DNA from: Candidatus Brachythrix odensensis
Lineage (GTDB): Bacteria; Chloroflexota; Anaerolineae; J036; Brachytrichaceae
NCBI GenBank assembly: GCA_016714465.1
Contig: JADKDT010000001.1
Span: forward strand, 372,001-436,000
Direction: 5' to 3'
Length of the DNA stretch: 64,000 nt
Shown: positions 29,095-37,053 of the stretch, piece after piece
How the letters are laid out: each line of letters starts with the position of its first letter
Position numbering within the stretch: the first letter of the stretch is position 1
Made by a program: the position numbers and the translations under genes
The notes under the pieces: generated by a model
Told to the model about the DNA's origin: nothing
Seen by the model: the letters and a program-made list of their open reading frames with translations, nothing else
Databases searched by the model: none

Positions 29095-29167
29095 GCCCAT
29101 GTAGCTCAGTTGGCAGAGCACACCCTTGGTAAGGGTGAGGTCACCGGTTCGATCCCGGTCATGGGCT
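29095..29167 (+). tRNA. tRNA-Thr (anticodon GGT)
   Basis: Acceptor GCCCATG/CATGGGC, D-arm GCTCAGTTGGCAGAGC, anticodon loop TTGGTAA giving GGT, T-arm CCGGTTCGATCCCGG. It is the tRNA directly upstream of tuf, as in the classical tRNA-tufB arrangement. Confidence 0.96.
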
Positions 29168-29187
29168 TGGAGCTCCTAGCAAAGCCC

Positions 29188-29242
29188 CTTTTCCGGAGGC
29201 GATATCCCCCGGCGAAGCCGGGGGATATCGCCTCCGGAAAAG
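29188..29242. repeat. Perfect palindrome with GAA loop, tuf leader
   Basis: 26-bp arms starting CTTTTCCGGAGGCGATATCC and closing GGC-GAA-GCC. It lies between the last tRNA and tuf. In the transcript it could separate tRNA precursor from tuf mRNA, by termination or RNase cleavage. Confidence 0.85.
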
Positions 29243-29295
29243 ACTTTTGTCAGTGGCTCTTGGAACGCTGCACGGCAGGGCGTTACGCGTGCTGG

Positions 29296-29344
29296 GTGAG
29301 GCGCACTCCCCGTCGCGCGCCGCGCGGCGGGGAGTGCGCCTCAC
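29296..29344. repeat. Second palindrome in the tuf leader
   Basis: Arms of 23 bp from GTGAGGCGCACTCCCCGTC, loop GCC, with one T-G pair. It ends 24 bases before the tuf ATG, just before the ribosome binding site. Confidence 0.8.
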
Positions 29345-29368
29345 ACCGACACGCAAGAGAGGAGCATC

Positions 29369-30568
<1,200 letters not shown>

Positions 30569-30595
30569 CTGTTATGTAGCTCGAACGGGATTCGT

Positions 30596-30640
30596 TCTGG
30601 CGCGACATCCGCCGGCGAAGCCGGCGGATGTCGCGCCAGA
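30596..30640. repeat. Perfect palindrome with GAA loop after tuf
   Basis: 21-bp arms from TCTGGCGCGACATCCGCC closing GGC-GAA-GCC, 28 bases after the tuf stop and 22 before tRNA-Trp. A terminator or processing site for tuf mRNA is plausible. No long T tract follows. Confidence 0.85.
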
Positions 30641-30662
30641 GAAAACCTCGTTGCGAGTCTTT

Positions 30663-30735
30663 AGGACAGTAGCTCAATTGGCAGAGCAATCGTCTCCAAA
30701 ACGATAGGCTGCGGGTTCAATTCCTGCCTGTCCTG
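30663..30735 (+). tRNA. tRNA-Trp (anticodon CCA)
   Basis: Acceptor AGGACAG/CTGTCCT, D-arm GCTCAATTGGCAGAGC, anticodon loop CTCCAAA giving CCA, T-arm GCGGGTTCAATTCCTGC. It lies directly before secE, its usual place. Confidence 0.96.
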
Positions 30736-30819
30736 CTTGTTAAAGCGGAGGATGGGGCCGAGATCGGGGCAGATGCGGCCCTGAAATGGCTCTGTCCTCC
30801 GTTGTCCGTCTAAACTGAA

Positions 30820-31143
30820 ATGGCGAATACAGAAATTGCGGAAAAGAAACCATCAGCGTTGAGCAACGGGCTGGTCGCGGTCCGGGATTACTTCCGGGAC
30901 ACGATCGGCGAGTTGCGCAAAGTCAAGTGGCCGACCCAGTTGGACACGCGCAACCTCACCACGATTGTGCTGGCGGTAACGCTGGTGATGTCGCTGGTTC
31001 TGGGCGCGTTCGACTTTGCGTTTGAGAACCTCTTTATCGGCATTCTCCGCGCGACCCCGGATCTGGTGGCGGTCGCCATCGCGATCTCCATCGTCGTTGG
31101 CATCATCATCGTCGTCGTCTTCGCTGGGCGCGAACGGCGCTAA
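30820..31143 (+). CDS. secE: Preprotein translocase subunit SecE
   Basis: 107 residues. SecE clamps SecY in the membrane channel for protein export. The conserved amphipathic helix DTIGELRKVKWPT at about 27-40 precedes the single main transmembrane helix (TIVLAVTLVMSLVLGAFDF), and a second hydrophobic stretch VAVAIAISIVVGIIIVVVF follows at the C-terminus, an unusual addition to the one-helix type. No Shine-Dalgarno is visible before the ATG. It is followed by nusG after eight bases, the standard pairing. Confidence 0.95.
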   Translation: MANTEIAEKKPSALSNGLVAVRDYFRDTIGELRKVKWPTQLDTRNLTTIVLAVTLVMSLVLGAFDFAFENLFIGILRATPDLVAVAIAISIVVGIIIVVVFAGRERR

Positions 31144-31151
31144 AGCAGGGG

Positions 31152-32129
31152 GTGCGAGTGGACCCGATCGAAAATCAGCCGCCAGCGGGCAAACCCGCCG
31201 ACGAGACCGCGCAGGCCCTGGCCTTTTTTGGCACGGCCGATCAATTGCCGGTCGAGGCGCCCGTATCGCTGGACGCGTTGCTCAAGCCGCCCGTCGATGA
31301 CGCGGACGCGCCGGTGGGCGAGATTGCCGCCGAGGTTGCCGCAGAGACTGCGGCCGAGGCTGCCGCGATCTCGACCGACGCCGCGGACGCGGCCGCCGCA
31401 GCACTGGCTGGCCCCGCCCCGGATGTGATCGGCGAAGGCGAGATCACCGGTCCCGTGGTTGGCGAAGCGCCCAAGAAAGAGCCCCGCAAACCCAAGGGCA
31501 GCGGGCGAAAGCGGAATGCCGGTGTCGAGGACCTCGGCGACGGCAGCGGGTATCTCGCGCCGGCCGCGCGCCCCGAGAAGACCGAGACCGCGCCCGAGGA
31601 AGAGGAGTTCCAGTGGTACGCCGTGCACTGCTACTCGGGCTATGAGAACAAGGTCAAGCACAGCCTCGAACAGCGCATCGACACGATGGGCATGGCCGGC
31701 AAGATCGTCGACGTCGTCGTGCCGACCGAGGAAGAGATGGAGGTCAAGGATGGCCGCCGTCGCACCGTCGAGAAGCGCGTGTTCCCGGGCTACATCATCG
31801 TCAAGATGTCGATGAGCGAAGAGGCCTGGTATGTGGTCCGCAATACGCCGGGCGTAACCCGCTTTGTGGGCATGGGCAACCGCCCTTCGCCGCTCAGCCC
31901 GCAGGAAGTGACCCAGATCGTCAAGCGGATGGAAGCCGAAGCGCCCAAGCTGCGGGTCAACTTCAAGCCGGGCCAGCGCGTGCGGATCACGGATGGTCCG
32001 TTCGCCGATTTCCCGGCGGTGGTCGACAAGATCGACACCGAGCGGGCCAAGGTCACCGTGCTGGTGTCGTTCTTCGGCCGCGAAACACCGGTCGAGCTCG
32101 ACTTCCTGCAGGTCGAACGAATGGGGTAG
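31152..32129 (+). CDS. nusG: Transcription factor NusG with long N-terminal extension
   Basis: 325 residues from GTG 31152 (GTG 31158 is an alternative). The final 180 residues are a complete NusG: NGN domain starting EFQWYAVHCYSGYENKVK, then RRTVEKRVFPGYIIVKM and VRNTPGVTRFVG, and the KOW domain with FKPGQRVRITDGPFADF. NusG binds RNA polymerase and links it to Rho and the ribosome. The first 145 residues are low-complexity, rich in Ala, Asp, Glu and Pro (for example AAEVAAETAAEAAAI), then a basic patch KKEPRKPKGSGRKRN. Normal NusG is about 180 residues. The extension is in frame with no internal stop and looks genuine. Confidence 0.95.
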   Translation: MRVDPIENQPPAGKPADETAQALAFFGTADQLPVEAPVSLDALLKPPVDDADAPVGEIAAEVAAETAAEAAAISTDAADAAAAALAGPAPDVIGEGEITGPVVGEAPKKEPRKPKGSGRKRNAGVEDLGDGSGYLAPAARPEKTETAPEEEEFQWYAVHCYSGYENKVKHSLEQRIDTMGMAGKIVDVVVPTEEEMEVKDGRRRTVEKRVFPGYIIVKMSMSEEAWYVVRNTPGVTRFVGMGNRPSPLSPQEVTQIVKRMEAEAPKLRVNFKPGQRVRITDGPFADFPAVVDKIDTERAKVTVLVSFFGRETPVELDFLQVERMG

Positions 32130-32161
32130 AACGCCGCGGCATCCGCCCGGCGATAAAAGAT

Positions 32162-32191
32162 GTGGGAGGGCGTTTCGCCCGTTATCACCAC
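32162..32191 (+). promoter_or_regulatory. L1-type leader hairpin before rplK
   Basis: GTGG-GA-GGGC, loop GTTTC, GCCC-GTTATCA-CCAC: two helices separated by an asymmetric internal loop, followed by the ribosome binding site GAGGAG. The same element recurs before rplA with different loop bases. The shape fits the ribosomal protein L1 site on its own mRNA, a copy of the 23S L1 stalk, and would allow feedback repression. Confidence 0.6.
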
Positions 32192-32201
32192 GAGGAGAAA
32201 A

Positions 32202-32627
32202 ATGGCAAAGAAAGTCAAATCCACCGTCAAGATCAATATCGAGGCGGGCAAGGCCACCCCTGCGCCCCCGATTGGTCCGTCGCTCGCCCCGCACGGCATC
32301 AACCTGATGATGTTCTGCAAGGAATACAACGCGCGCACGGCCCAGCAGGTTGGGAACATCATCCCGGCCACCATCACCGTCTTCACCGACAACTCGTTCA
32401 CCTTCAGCCTGGGCACCCCGCCCACCGCCCAGCTGATTCGCAAGGCGGCCGGCGTCGACAAGGGATCCGGTGTGCCGAACCGCAACAAGGTCGGCAAGAT
32501 CACCCGGGCCAAGGTCAAGGAAATCGCCGAACTGAAGATGAAGGACCTCAACGCGATCGACATGGCCGGCGCGATGAAGCAGGTTGAAGGCTCCGCCCGC
32601 AGCATGGGCATCGACGTGATTGAGTAG
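32202..32627 (+). CDS. rplK: 50S ribosomal protein uL11
   Basis: 141 residues from ATG 32202, placed by MAKKVKSTVKINIEAGKATP and the preceding GAGGAG. Core L11 features: PAPPIGPSLAPHGINLMMFC, the PATITVFTDNSFTF strand, and the RNA-binding C-terminal domain ending GSARSMGIDVIE. L11 binds the GTPase-associated centre of 23S rRNA. It is followed by rplA, the usual L11 operon. Confidence 0.98.
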   Translation: MAKKVKSTVKINIEAGKATPAPPIGPSLAPHGINLMMFCKEYNARTAQQVGNIIPATITVFTDNSFTFSLGTPPTAQLIRKAAGVDKGSGVPNRNKVGKITRAKVKEIAELKMKDLNAIDMAGAMKQVEGSARSMGIDVIE

Positions 32628-32663
32628 TCTTCGCGTTGCGCTTTGCGGCGCATAACGCATTAC

Positions 32664-32692
32664 GTGGGAGGGCTAACGCCCGATATCACCAC
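32664..32692 (+). promoter_or_regulatory. L1-type leader hairpin before rplA
   Basis: GTGG-GA-GGGC, loop TAAC, GCCC-GATATCA-CCAC followed by AAGGAG. Identical architecture to the element at 32162-32191; the helices are conserved and the loop differs. Its place just before the rplA start suggests L1 represses both genes separately. Confidence 0.6.
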
Positions 32693-32705
32693 AAGGAGAA
32701 CACAA

Positions 32706-33410
32706 GTGGCAAAGGCAGGCAAGAAATTCAAGGCGGCGGCGGCGAAAGTTGACCGCATGAAGTACTACACCGTCCCCGAGGCGGTGGCGCTGGTCAAGGA
32801 AACGAGCATCAGCAAGTTCGACGGCACGGTCGAGTGCCATGTCCGGCTGGGCGTGGACCCGCGCCAGGCCGATCAGCAGGTCCGCGGCGTGGTGGTCATG
32901 CCCAATGGCCTGGGCAAGACCGTCCGCATCCTGGTGTTCTGCCAGGGCGACGGCGGCCGCATCGCGCGCGAAGCCGGCGCTGATTTTGTCGCGGACACCG
33001 ATGAGTGGATCGCCAAGATCCAGGGCGGCTGGACCGACTTCGACGTGGCGATCGCCACACCGGACGTGATGGGCAAGGTCGGACGGGTCGCTCGCATCCT
33101 CGGCCCGCGCGGTTTGATGCCGAACCCCAAGGCAGGCACGGTCGCGCCCGCGGCCGAGCTGCCCCGCGTCCTGAAAGAGGCCCGCGCCGGACGCGTGGAA
33201 TTCCGCCTCGACAAGACCGGCAACGTCCACGTGCCGGTTGGCAAAGTGAGCTTTCCCCCGGACAAGCTGGCCGAGAATCTGGATGCGTTCCTGGACGCGA
33301 TCCGCAAGGCCAAGCCTGCCGCGGCCAAGGGCAACTACATCCGGCGAATCACCGTGGCCGCCACGATGGGCCCCGGGATCCGGCTCGAGACGGGTTCGGC
33401 GGTCGTTTAG
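32706..33410 (+). CDS. rplA: 50S ribosomal protein uL1
   Basis: 234 residues from GTG 32706 (MAKAGKKFKAAAAKVDR), chosen because AAGGAG precedes it at proper spacing; the frame is open further upstream through the leader hairpin. L1 signatures: FDGTVECHVRLGVDPRQADQ, the MGKVGRVARILGPRGLMPNPKAGTV region (conserved GPRGLMPNPK), and KGNYIRRITVAATMGPG. It forms the L1 stalk and, in most bacteria, represses its own operon. The usual rplJ-rplL-rpoB genes do not follow here. Confidence 0.98.
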   Translation: MAKAGKKFKAAAAKVDRMKYYTVPEAVALVKETSISKFDGTVECHVRLGVDPRQADQQVRGVVVMPNGLGKTVRILVFCQGDGGRIAREAGADFVADTDEWIAKIQGGWTDFDVAIATPDVMGKVGRVARILGPRGLMPNPKAGTVAPAAELPRVLKEARAGRVEFRLDKTGNVHVPVGKVSFPPDKLAENLDAFLDAIRKAKPAAAKGNYIRRITVAATMGPGIRLETGSAVV

Positions 33411-33429
33411 CGATCGTCCCGAGAATTAC

Positions 33430-33476
33430 GGCGAGATCACCCTCCCCGCGCGAAGCGCGGAGAGGGTGATCTCGCC
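33430..33476. repeat. Palindrome with GAA loop after rplA
   Basis: 22-bp arms from GGCGAGATCACCCTCCCC closing CGC-GAA-GCG, with one mismatch. It begins 19 bases after the rplA stop. Its outer GGCGAGA word is shared with the palindromes at 51631 and 52440. Confidence 0.85.
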
Positions 33477-33509
33477 AGTATATTTTTCGGGCCTGTGGCC
33501 AGATCAGGG

Positions 33510-33515
33510 TATACT
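33510..33515 (+). promoter_or_regulatory. -10 box (TATACT) for rpsU
   Basis: TATACT lies about 50 bases before the rpsU start, after the rplA palindrome. A weak -35 (TTCGGG) sits 18 bases upstream. It would give rpsU its own transcript. Confidence 0.45.
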
Positions 33516-33566
33516 GCTGACCGGCTGCTTACCGACATATCGGCAGCGAAGTGGGTGATTTTTTAA

Positions 33567-33779
33567 GTGGCAACCCGTGTTATCGTCGAAGACGACGAGA
33601 CCTTTGAGTCCGCGATTCGGCGGTTCAGCAAGATGGTGCAGGGCGACCGCGTTCTCGCGGAGGTTCGTGCGCGCCGTTTTTTCGAAAAGCCGAGCATCGT
33701 TGACAAGCGCAAGCGCGCGGCCAAGCTCCGCAAGAGCCGTCGCCAGAGCGCCCGCCTCCTGAATCCCGACATGCCGTAA
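33567..33779 (+). CDS. rpsU: 30S ribosomal protein bS21
   Basis: 70 residues from GTG 33567 (no ATG in the open frame upstream). Conserved bS21 pattern: RVIVEDDETFESAIRRFSKM at the N-terminus, the RARRFFEKPS segment, and a basic C-terminus KRKRAAKLRKSRRQSARL. bS21 sits on the platform of the 30S subunit and helps mRNA pairing at initiation. It is followed by a hairpin plus T run and then yqeY, a pairing seen in many bacteria. Confidence 0.97.
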   Translation: MATRVIVEDDETFESAIRRFSKMVQGDRVLAEVRARRFFEKPSIVDKRKRAAKLRKSRRQSARLLNPDMP

Positions 33780-33797
33780 CTGGCTCTCAAGGATTCG

Positions 33798-33839
33798 AAA
33801 ACGGACAATGCCCGGCATCGCCGGGCATTGTCCGTTTTT
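33798..33839 (+). terminator. Intrinsic terminator after rpsU
   Basis: 19-bp arms with AAAACGGACAATGCCCGGC, loop ATC, and the mirrored strand ending in TTTTT. This member of the palindrome family has a T tract, so it qualifies as a rho-independent terminator for rpsU. Confidence 0.8.
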
Positions 33840-33854
33840 CGGAACGCCATGCGG

Positions 33855-33860
33855 TAAACT
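33855..33860 (+). promoter_or_regulatory. -10-like TAAACT before yqeY
   Basis: TAAACT ends ten bases before the yqeY ATG, downstream of the rpsU terminator. No Shine-Dalgarno lies between. It could give a very short leader. Confidence 0.35.
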
Positions 33861-33870
33861 CCCCAATCCT

Positions 33871-34335
33871 ATGGATGCGCACTTGAAATCAAAGATCCTG
33901 TCCGACCTGAAGGACGCCTTTCGCAGCGGGGACGCCACCCGCAAGATGGTCCTCAGCCTCATCAACGCCGCGATCAAGAACGAGGAGATCGAGGCCCGCG
34001 TCGACGCGCGCGCCGGTGTGCTCTCCGACGCCGACATCCTGGCCTTGATCCGTCGTGAAATCAAGCAACATGAGGAGTCCTTGCTCGAGGCCAAGAACGC
34101 CGGCCGCGAGGATCTCGTCGCGCAACAGACGACCGAGCTTGTCATGCTGCGGGCCTATCTGCCGGCCCAGATGTCGCGTGAGCAGATTGCCGAGATCGCC
34201 CGCCAGGTCATCGCCGAGGTTGGCGCGAAATCGCCCAAGCAGCAGGGCGAAGTGATGAAGGCCCTCCTGCCCAAAGTCAAAGATAGCGCGGACGGCAAAC
34301 TGGTGAATGAGGTTGTCCGAGACCTGTTGAAGTAA
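33871..34335 (+). CDS. yqeY: GatB/YqeY domain protein
   Basis: 154 residues from ATG 33871. The sequence MDAHLKSKILSDLKDAFRSG, then RKMVLSLINAAIKNEEIE, and QQTTELVMLRAYLPAQMSRE is typical of YqeY, a helical protein related to the tail of the GatB amidotransferase subunit that binds tRNA. The free-standing protein has no settled function but is very often beside rpsU, as here. It ends seven bases before the HD phosphodiesterase gene, so these two are likely cotranscribed. Confidence 0.93.
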   Translation: MDAHLKSKILSDLKDAFRSGDATRKMVLSLINAAIKNEEIEARVDARAGVLSDADILALIRREIKQHEESLLEAKNAGREDLVAQQTTELVMLRAYLPAQMSREQIAEIARQVIAEVGAKSPKQQGEVMKALLPKVKDSADGKLVNEVVRDLLK

Positions 34336-34342
34336 CACGCTG

Positions 34343-36481
34343 GTGATCCTGCCCAATCTGACGTTCACCGGTCGCGCGCGAACCCTGGCCCTCGTTGCGG
34401 TCGGGGTAGGCGCCTTCCTGGGCATCACCCTGGCTCAACTGACCCGCTTCTTTATTGGGAGCGGGGCGACGCTCGAAGCCGGCATGGTCGCTCCGCGCGA
34501 CATTCGGGCCCTGAGCAAGGTCACGATAACGTCTGATCTGCTCACCCGCAACCGGCGCGATGCGGCCGAGGCCAACGTCGCCCCAATCTACTCGCCGCCT
34601 GACGCGCAAGTCGCGCGCAAGCAGCTTGCGTCCGCCCGCGAGACCCTGGACCGGATTGCCCGCATCCGCGGCACGGCCGACCTGAGCGAGACCGACAAGA
34701 TTCGGCAACTCGCGGCGTTGCCCCTGCTCAAGATCGACGAAGCTTCCGCCCGCTCGATCCTGCGCCCGTCTGACGCGGTCTGGACGCGGATCGACGCGCA
34801 AACCATCGTGCTGCTCGATCAGAATCTGCGCGAAACGTTGCGGCCGGATGTCCTGGATGTGGCCCGCGCGCGGCTGCCCAGCCAGATCAGCTTGAGTTTC
34901 ACGACCGATGAGGCTGCGATCATCAGCGCAATCGCCTCTGCGTTGCTCGCGCCAAATGTGAGTTTTGACGCAGCGGCAACAGAGGCCGCCAAAAGGAATG
35001 CCCGCGCGGCGGTGACACCGGTTCAGACGGTCTACGAATCGAATCAGATCATCCTCCGGAGCGGCCAGGTCATCAGCCCGGCCGACGTCGAGACGCTGGA
35101 CAAACTGAACCTGCGCCGGCCGACCATCACCTGGGCGGACATCATCAATGCTTTGGCCCTCAGCGCTCTGACGACGGGGGTGATCGGGCTGGCCATGTGG
35201 CGCCAGCGCCATGGCGAAGACCATGATCTGCAGGAGCGGCCCCTGCGCGAAACTGTCCTGAGCGCGTTGCTCGTCGTGGTCGCGATCGTGCTGGGCCGCC
35301 TGTTGCTGCCCGGCCGCGGCTTCATCCCCTATCTCGCCCCCATGGTCGCCCTCGGAATCGTTGTTGGCGCTTGGTCGGGTAACCTGGTCGGGGTGGTGAC
35401 GGCCGCCGCCGCCGGCAGCCTGATCGGGATCGCGCTCGAGCGCCCGATCGAATTCGCCGCGCTATATGTCTGCGGCGGCATCGTGGCCGTCCTGAGCATC
35501 CGCCGATCCGAGCGGGTGGGCGACTTTGTGCGAGCCGGCATCTGGGCCTTTCTCGCCCAGCTTTGCGTCATCATCGCCTTTCATGCGATTGGATATCTGG
35601 CCACGGATTTGGGCCAGGTCGCGTTGTATGTGGTTGGCGCGTTTGCCAGCAGTATCATTGCCGCCGCCCTGTCGCTGGCCATTCTGTATCTCGTCGGGGT
35701 CGTGTTCGATTTGCCCAGCGCCATCCAGATGAATGAGCTGGTTCGCCCGTCGCATCCGTTGCTCAAACAAATGTTGAGCCGCGCGCCGGGGACTTATCAT
35801 CACAGCCTTCTGGTCGCCAATCTTGCCGAGCACGCCGCCGATCGGATTGGGGCCGATGCGCTGCTTACCCGGGTGGGCGCCTACTACCACGACATCGGCA
35901 AGACCGCTCACCCGTATTTCTTCATCGAGAATCAGCTCGATCGCGACAAGAACCCGCACGTCGACATCGATCCGCTGACCAGCGCCCGGATCCTGCACAA
36001 CCACATCGCGGACGGCATGCGGATGGCCCGCGAATACCGTTTGCCGAGTACGATCGCCGCCTTCATCGCCGAGCATCAGGGCTCGATGGTGACGCGGTCC
36101 GCCTATGTCCGGGCCCAAAACGCGAGCGCAACCCCCGTTGATGAGACCCCCTATCGCTACCCGGGACCCACGCCGCGTCGGCGCGAAACCGCGCTGGTGA
36201 TGCTTGCCGACGCAAGCGAGGCCACTGTCCGGGCGCTTCGTCCGGCGCGACCGGAGGAGATGGACCAGATTGTCCGCAAGGTTATTGCCGAGCGCGTGTC
36301 CGACCATCAGTTGGACGGAAGCGGCCTCACCCTGCGCGATCTCGAGCTCGCCGCGCAGTCCTTTGTTGAGACCCTGCGCGGGGCGTATCATCCACGCATC
36401 GAATATCCGCAACTCAGCCCGGCGCCGCTTGCGCCCGCTGTGCCGAATCTGCCGCTGGTCGGCAGCCGTGATCAGGTCTGA
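34343..36481 (+). CDS. 7TM-HD family phosphodiesterase, PgpH-like
   Basis: 712 residues from GTG 34343. Architecture in order: one N-terminal transmembrane helix (TLALVAVGVGAFLGITLAQL), an outer domain of about 250 residues (7TMR-HDED type), a block of seven hydrophobic helices from about 255 to 455, and an intracellular HD domain. The HD signature is visible as APGTYHHSLLVANLAEHAADR, GAYYHDIGKTAHPYFF and RILHNHIADGMRMA, which supply the metal-binding His and Asp residues. The family member PgpH hydrolyses cyclic di-AMP, so this protein probably controls that messenger and hence osmotic and wall balance. It lies between yqeY and ybeY, the order seen in many Gram-positives. Confidence 0.92.
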   Translation: MILPNLTFTGRARTLALVAVGVGAFLGITLAQLTRFFIGSGATLEAGMVAPRDIRALSKVTITSDLLTRNRRDAAEANVAPIYSPPDAQVARKQLASARETLDRIARIRGTADLSETDKIRQLAALPLLKIDEASARSILRPSDAVWTRIDAQTIVLLDQNLRETLRPDVLDVARARLPSQISLSFTTDEAAIISAIASALLAPNVSFDAAATEAAKRNARAAVTPVQTVYESNQIILRSGQVISPADVETLDKLNLRRPTITWADIINALALSALTTGVIGLAMWRQRHGEDHDLQERPLRETVLSALLVVVAIVLGRLLLPGRGFIPYLAPMVALGIVVGAWSGNLVGVVTAAAAGSLIGIALERPIEFAALYVCGGIVAVLSIRRSERVGDFVRAGIWAFLAQLCVIIAFHAIGYLATDLGQVALYVVGAFASSIIAAALSLAILYLVGVVFDLPSAIQMNELVRPSHPLLKQMLSRAPGTYHHSLLVANLAEHAADRIGADALLTRVGAYYHDIGKTAHPYFFIENQLDRDKNPHVDIDPLTSARILHNHIADGMRMAREYRLPSTIAAFIAEHQGSMVTRSAYVRAQNASATPVDETPYRYPGPTPRRRETALVMLADASEATVRALRPARPEEMDQIVRKVIAERVSDHQLDGSGLTLRDLELAAQSFVETLRGAYHPRIEYPQLSPAPLAPAVPNLPLVGSRDQV

Positions 36482-36498
36482 AACCCGGGCTTACCAAC

Positions 36499-37053
36499 AT
36501 GACAACATCCACACGCCTTATCGTTTCCGTCAAGTCCCAGCGCGGACAGTCCGCGCCCGGACGGATCACCCAGGTGCGCCGGGCGGCCCGCGCGGCGTTT
36601 GCGGCTGGCCTGCGCAAGCTTGACGGGCATGTGCCCGTGCCGGGCGCGTACACCCTCACGGTGCGGCTGACCGATGACGTTGAACTGCGGGCGTTGAACT
36701 TGCGCTATCGCCACCTCGACAAGTCGACCGACGTGCTGTCATTTGGCGGGGCGGGCTGGGAGGATGGCGCGCTGTCGCCTGCCCAGCTCACCCTGACCGA
36801 CGAGGAAATTCGATATCTTGGGGATGTGGTGATTTCGCTCGACCATTGCGCCGCCCAGGCGAAAGCGGCCGGCCATTCATTCGAGGCCGAGCTGTCGCTG
36901 CTTGCCATCCACGGCACGCTGCACCTGCTGGGCTACGACCATGAGGCCCGGGCGAGCAAAACGTCGATGTGGACGGCCCAGCAAAAGGCCCTGGCCGAGC
37001 TCGATTTGCTTATGCCAACGACCGCCCGACCCGAAACGCAACCTCGCCGATAG
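36499..37053 (+). CDS. ybeY: Endoribonuclease YbeY
   Basis: 184 residues from ATG 36499. It carries LLAIHGTLHLLGYDHE with the three zinc-binding His residues of HGxLHLxGYDH and the preceding LNLRYRHLDKSTDVLSF. YbeY is a single-strand endoribonuclease needed for 16S rRNA 3' maturation and ribosome quality control. The N-terminus is slightly longer than usual. Its stop codon TAG lies 18 bases before a palindrome that separates it from the convergent FrnE-like gene. Confidence 0.96.
   Translation: MTTSTRLIVSVKSQRGQSAPGRITQVRRAARAAFAAGLRKLDGHVPVPGAYTLTVRLTDDVELRALNLRYRHLDKSTDVLSFGGAGWEDGALSPAQLTLTDEEIRYLGDVVISLDHCAAQAKAAGHSFEAELSLLAIHGTLHLLGYDHEARASKTSMWTAQQKALAELDLLMPTTARPETQPRR

Noticed and set aside
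30569..30819. A possible rpmG (bL33) gene between tuf and secE
   Set aside because: The gap holds a palindrome and tRNA-Trp; no frame encodes a bL33-like protein.
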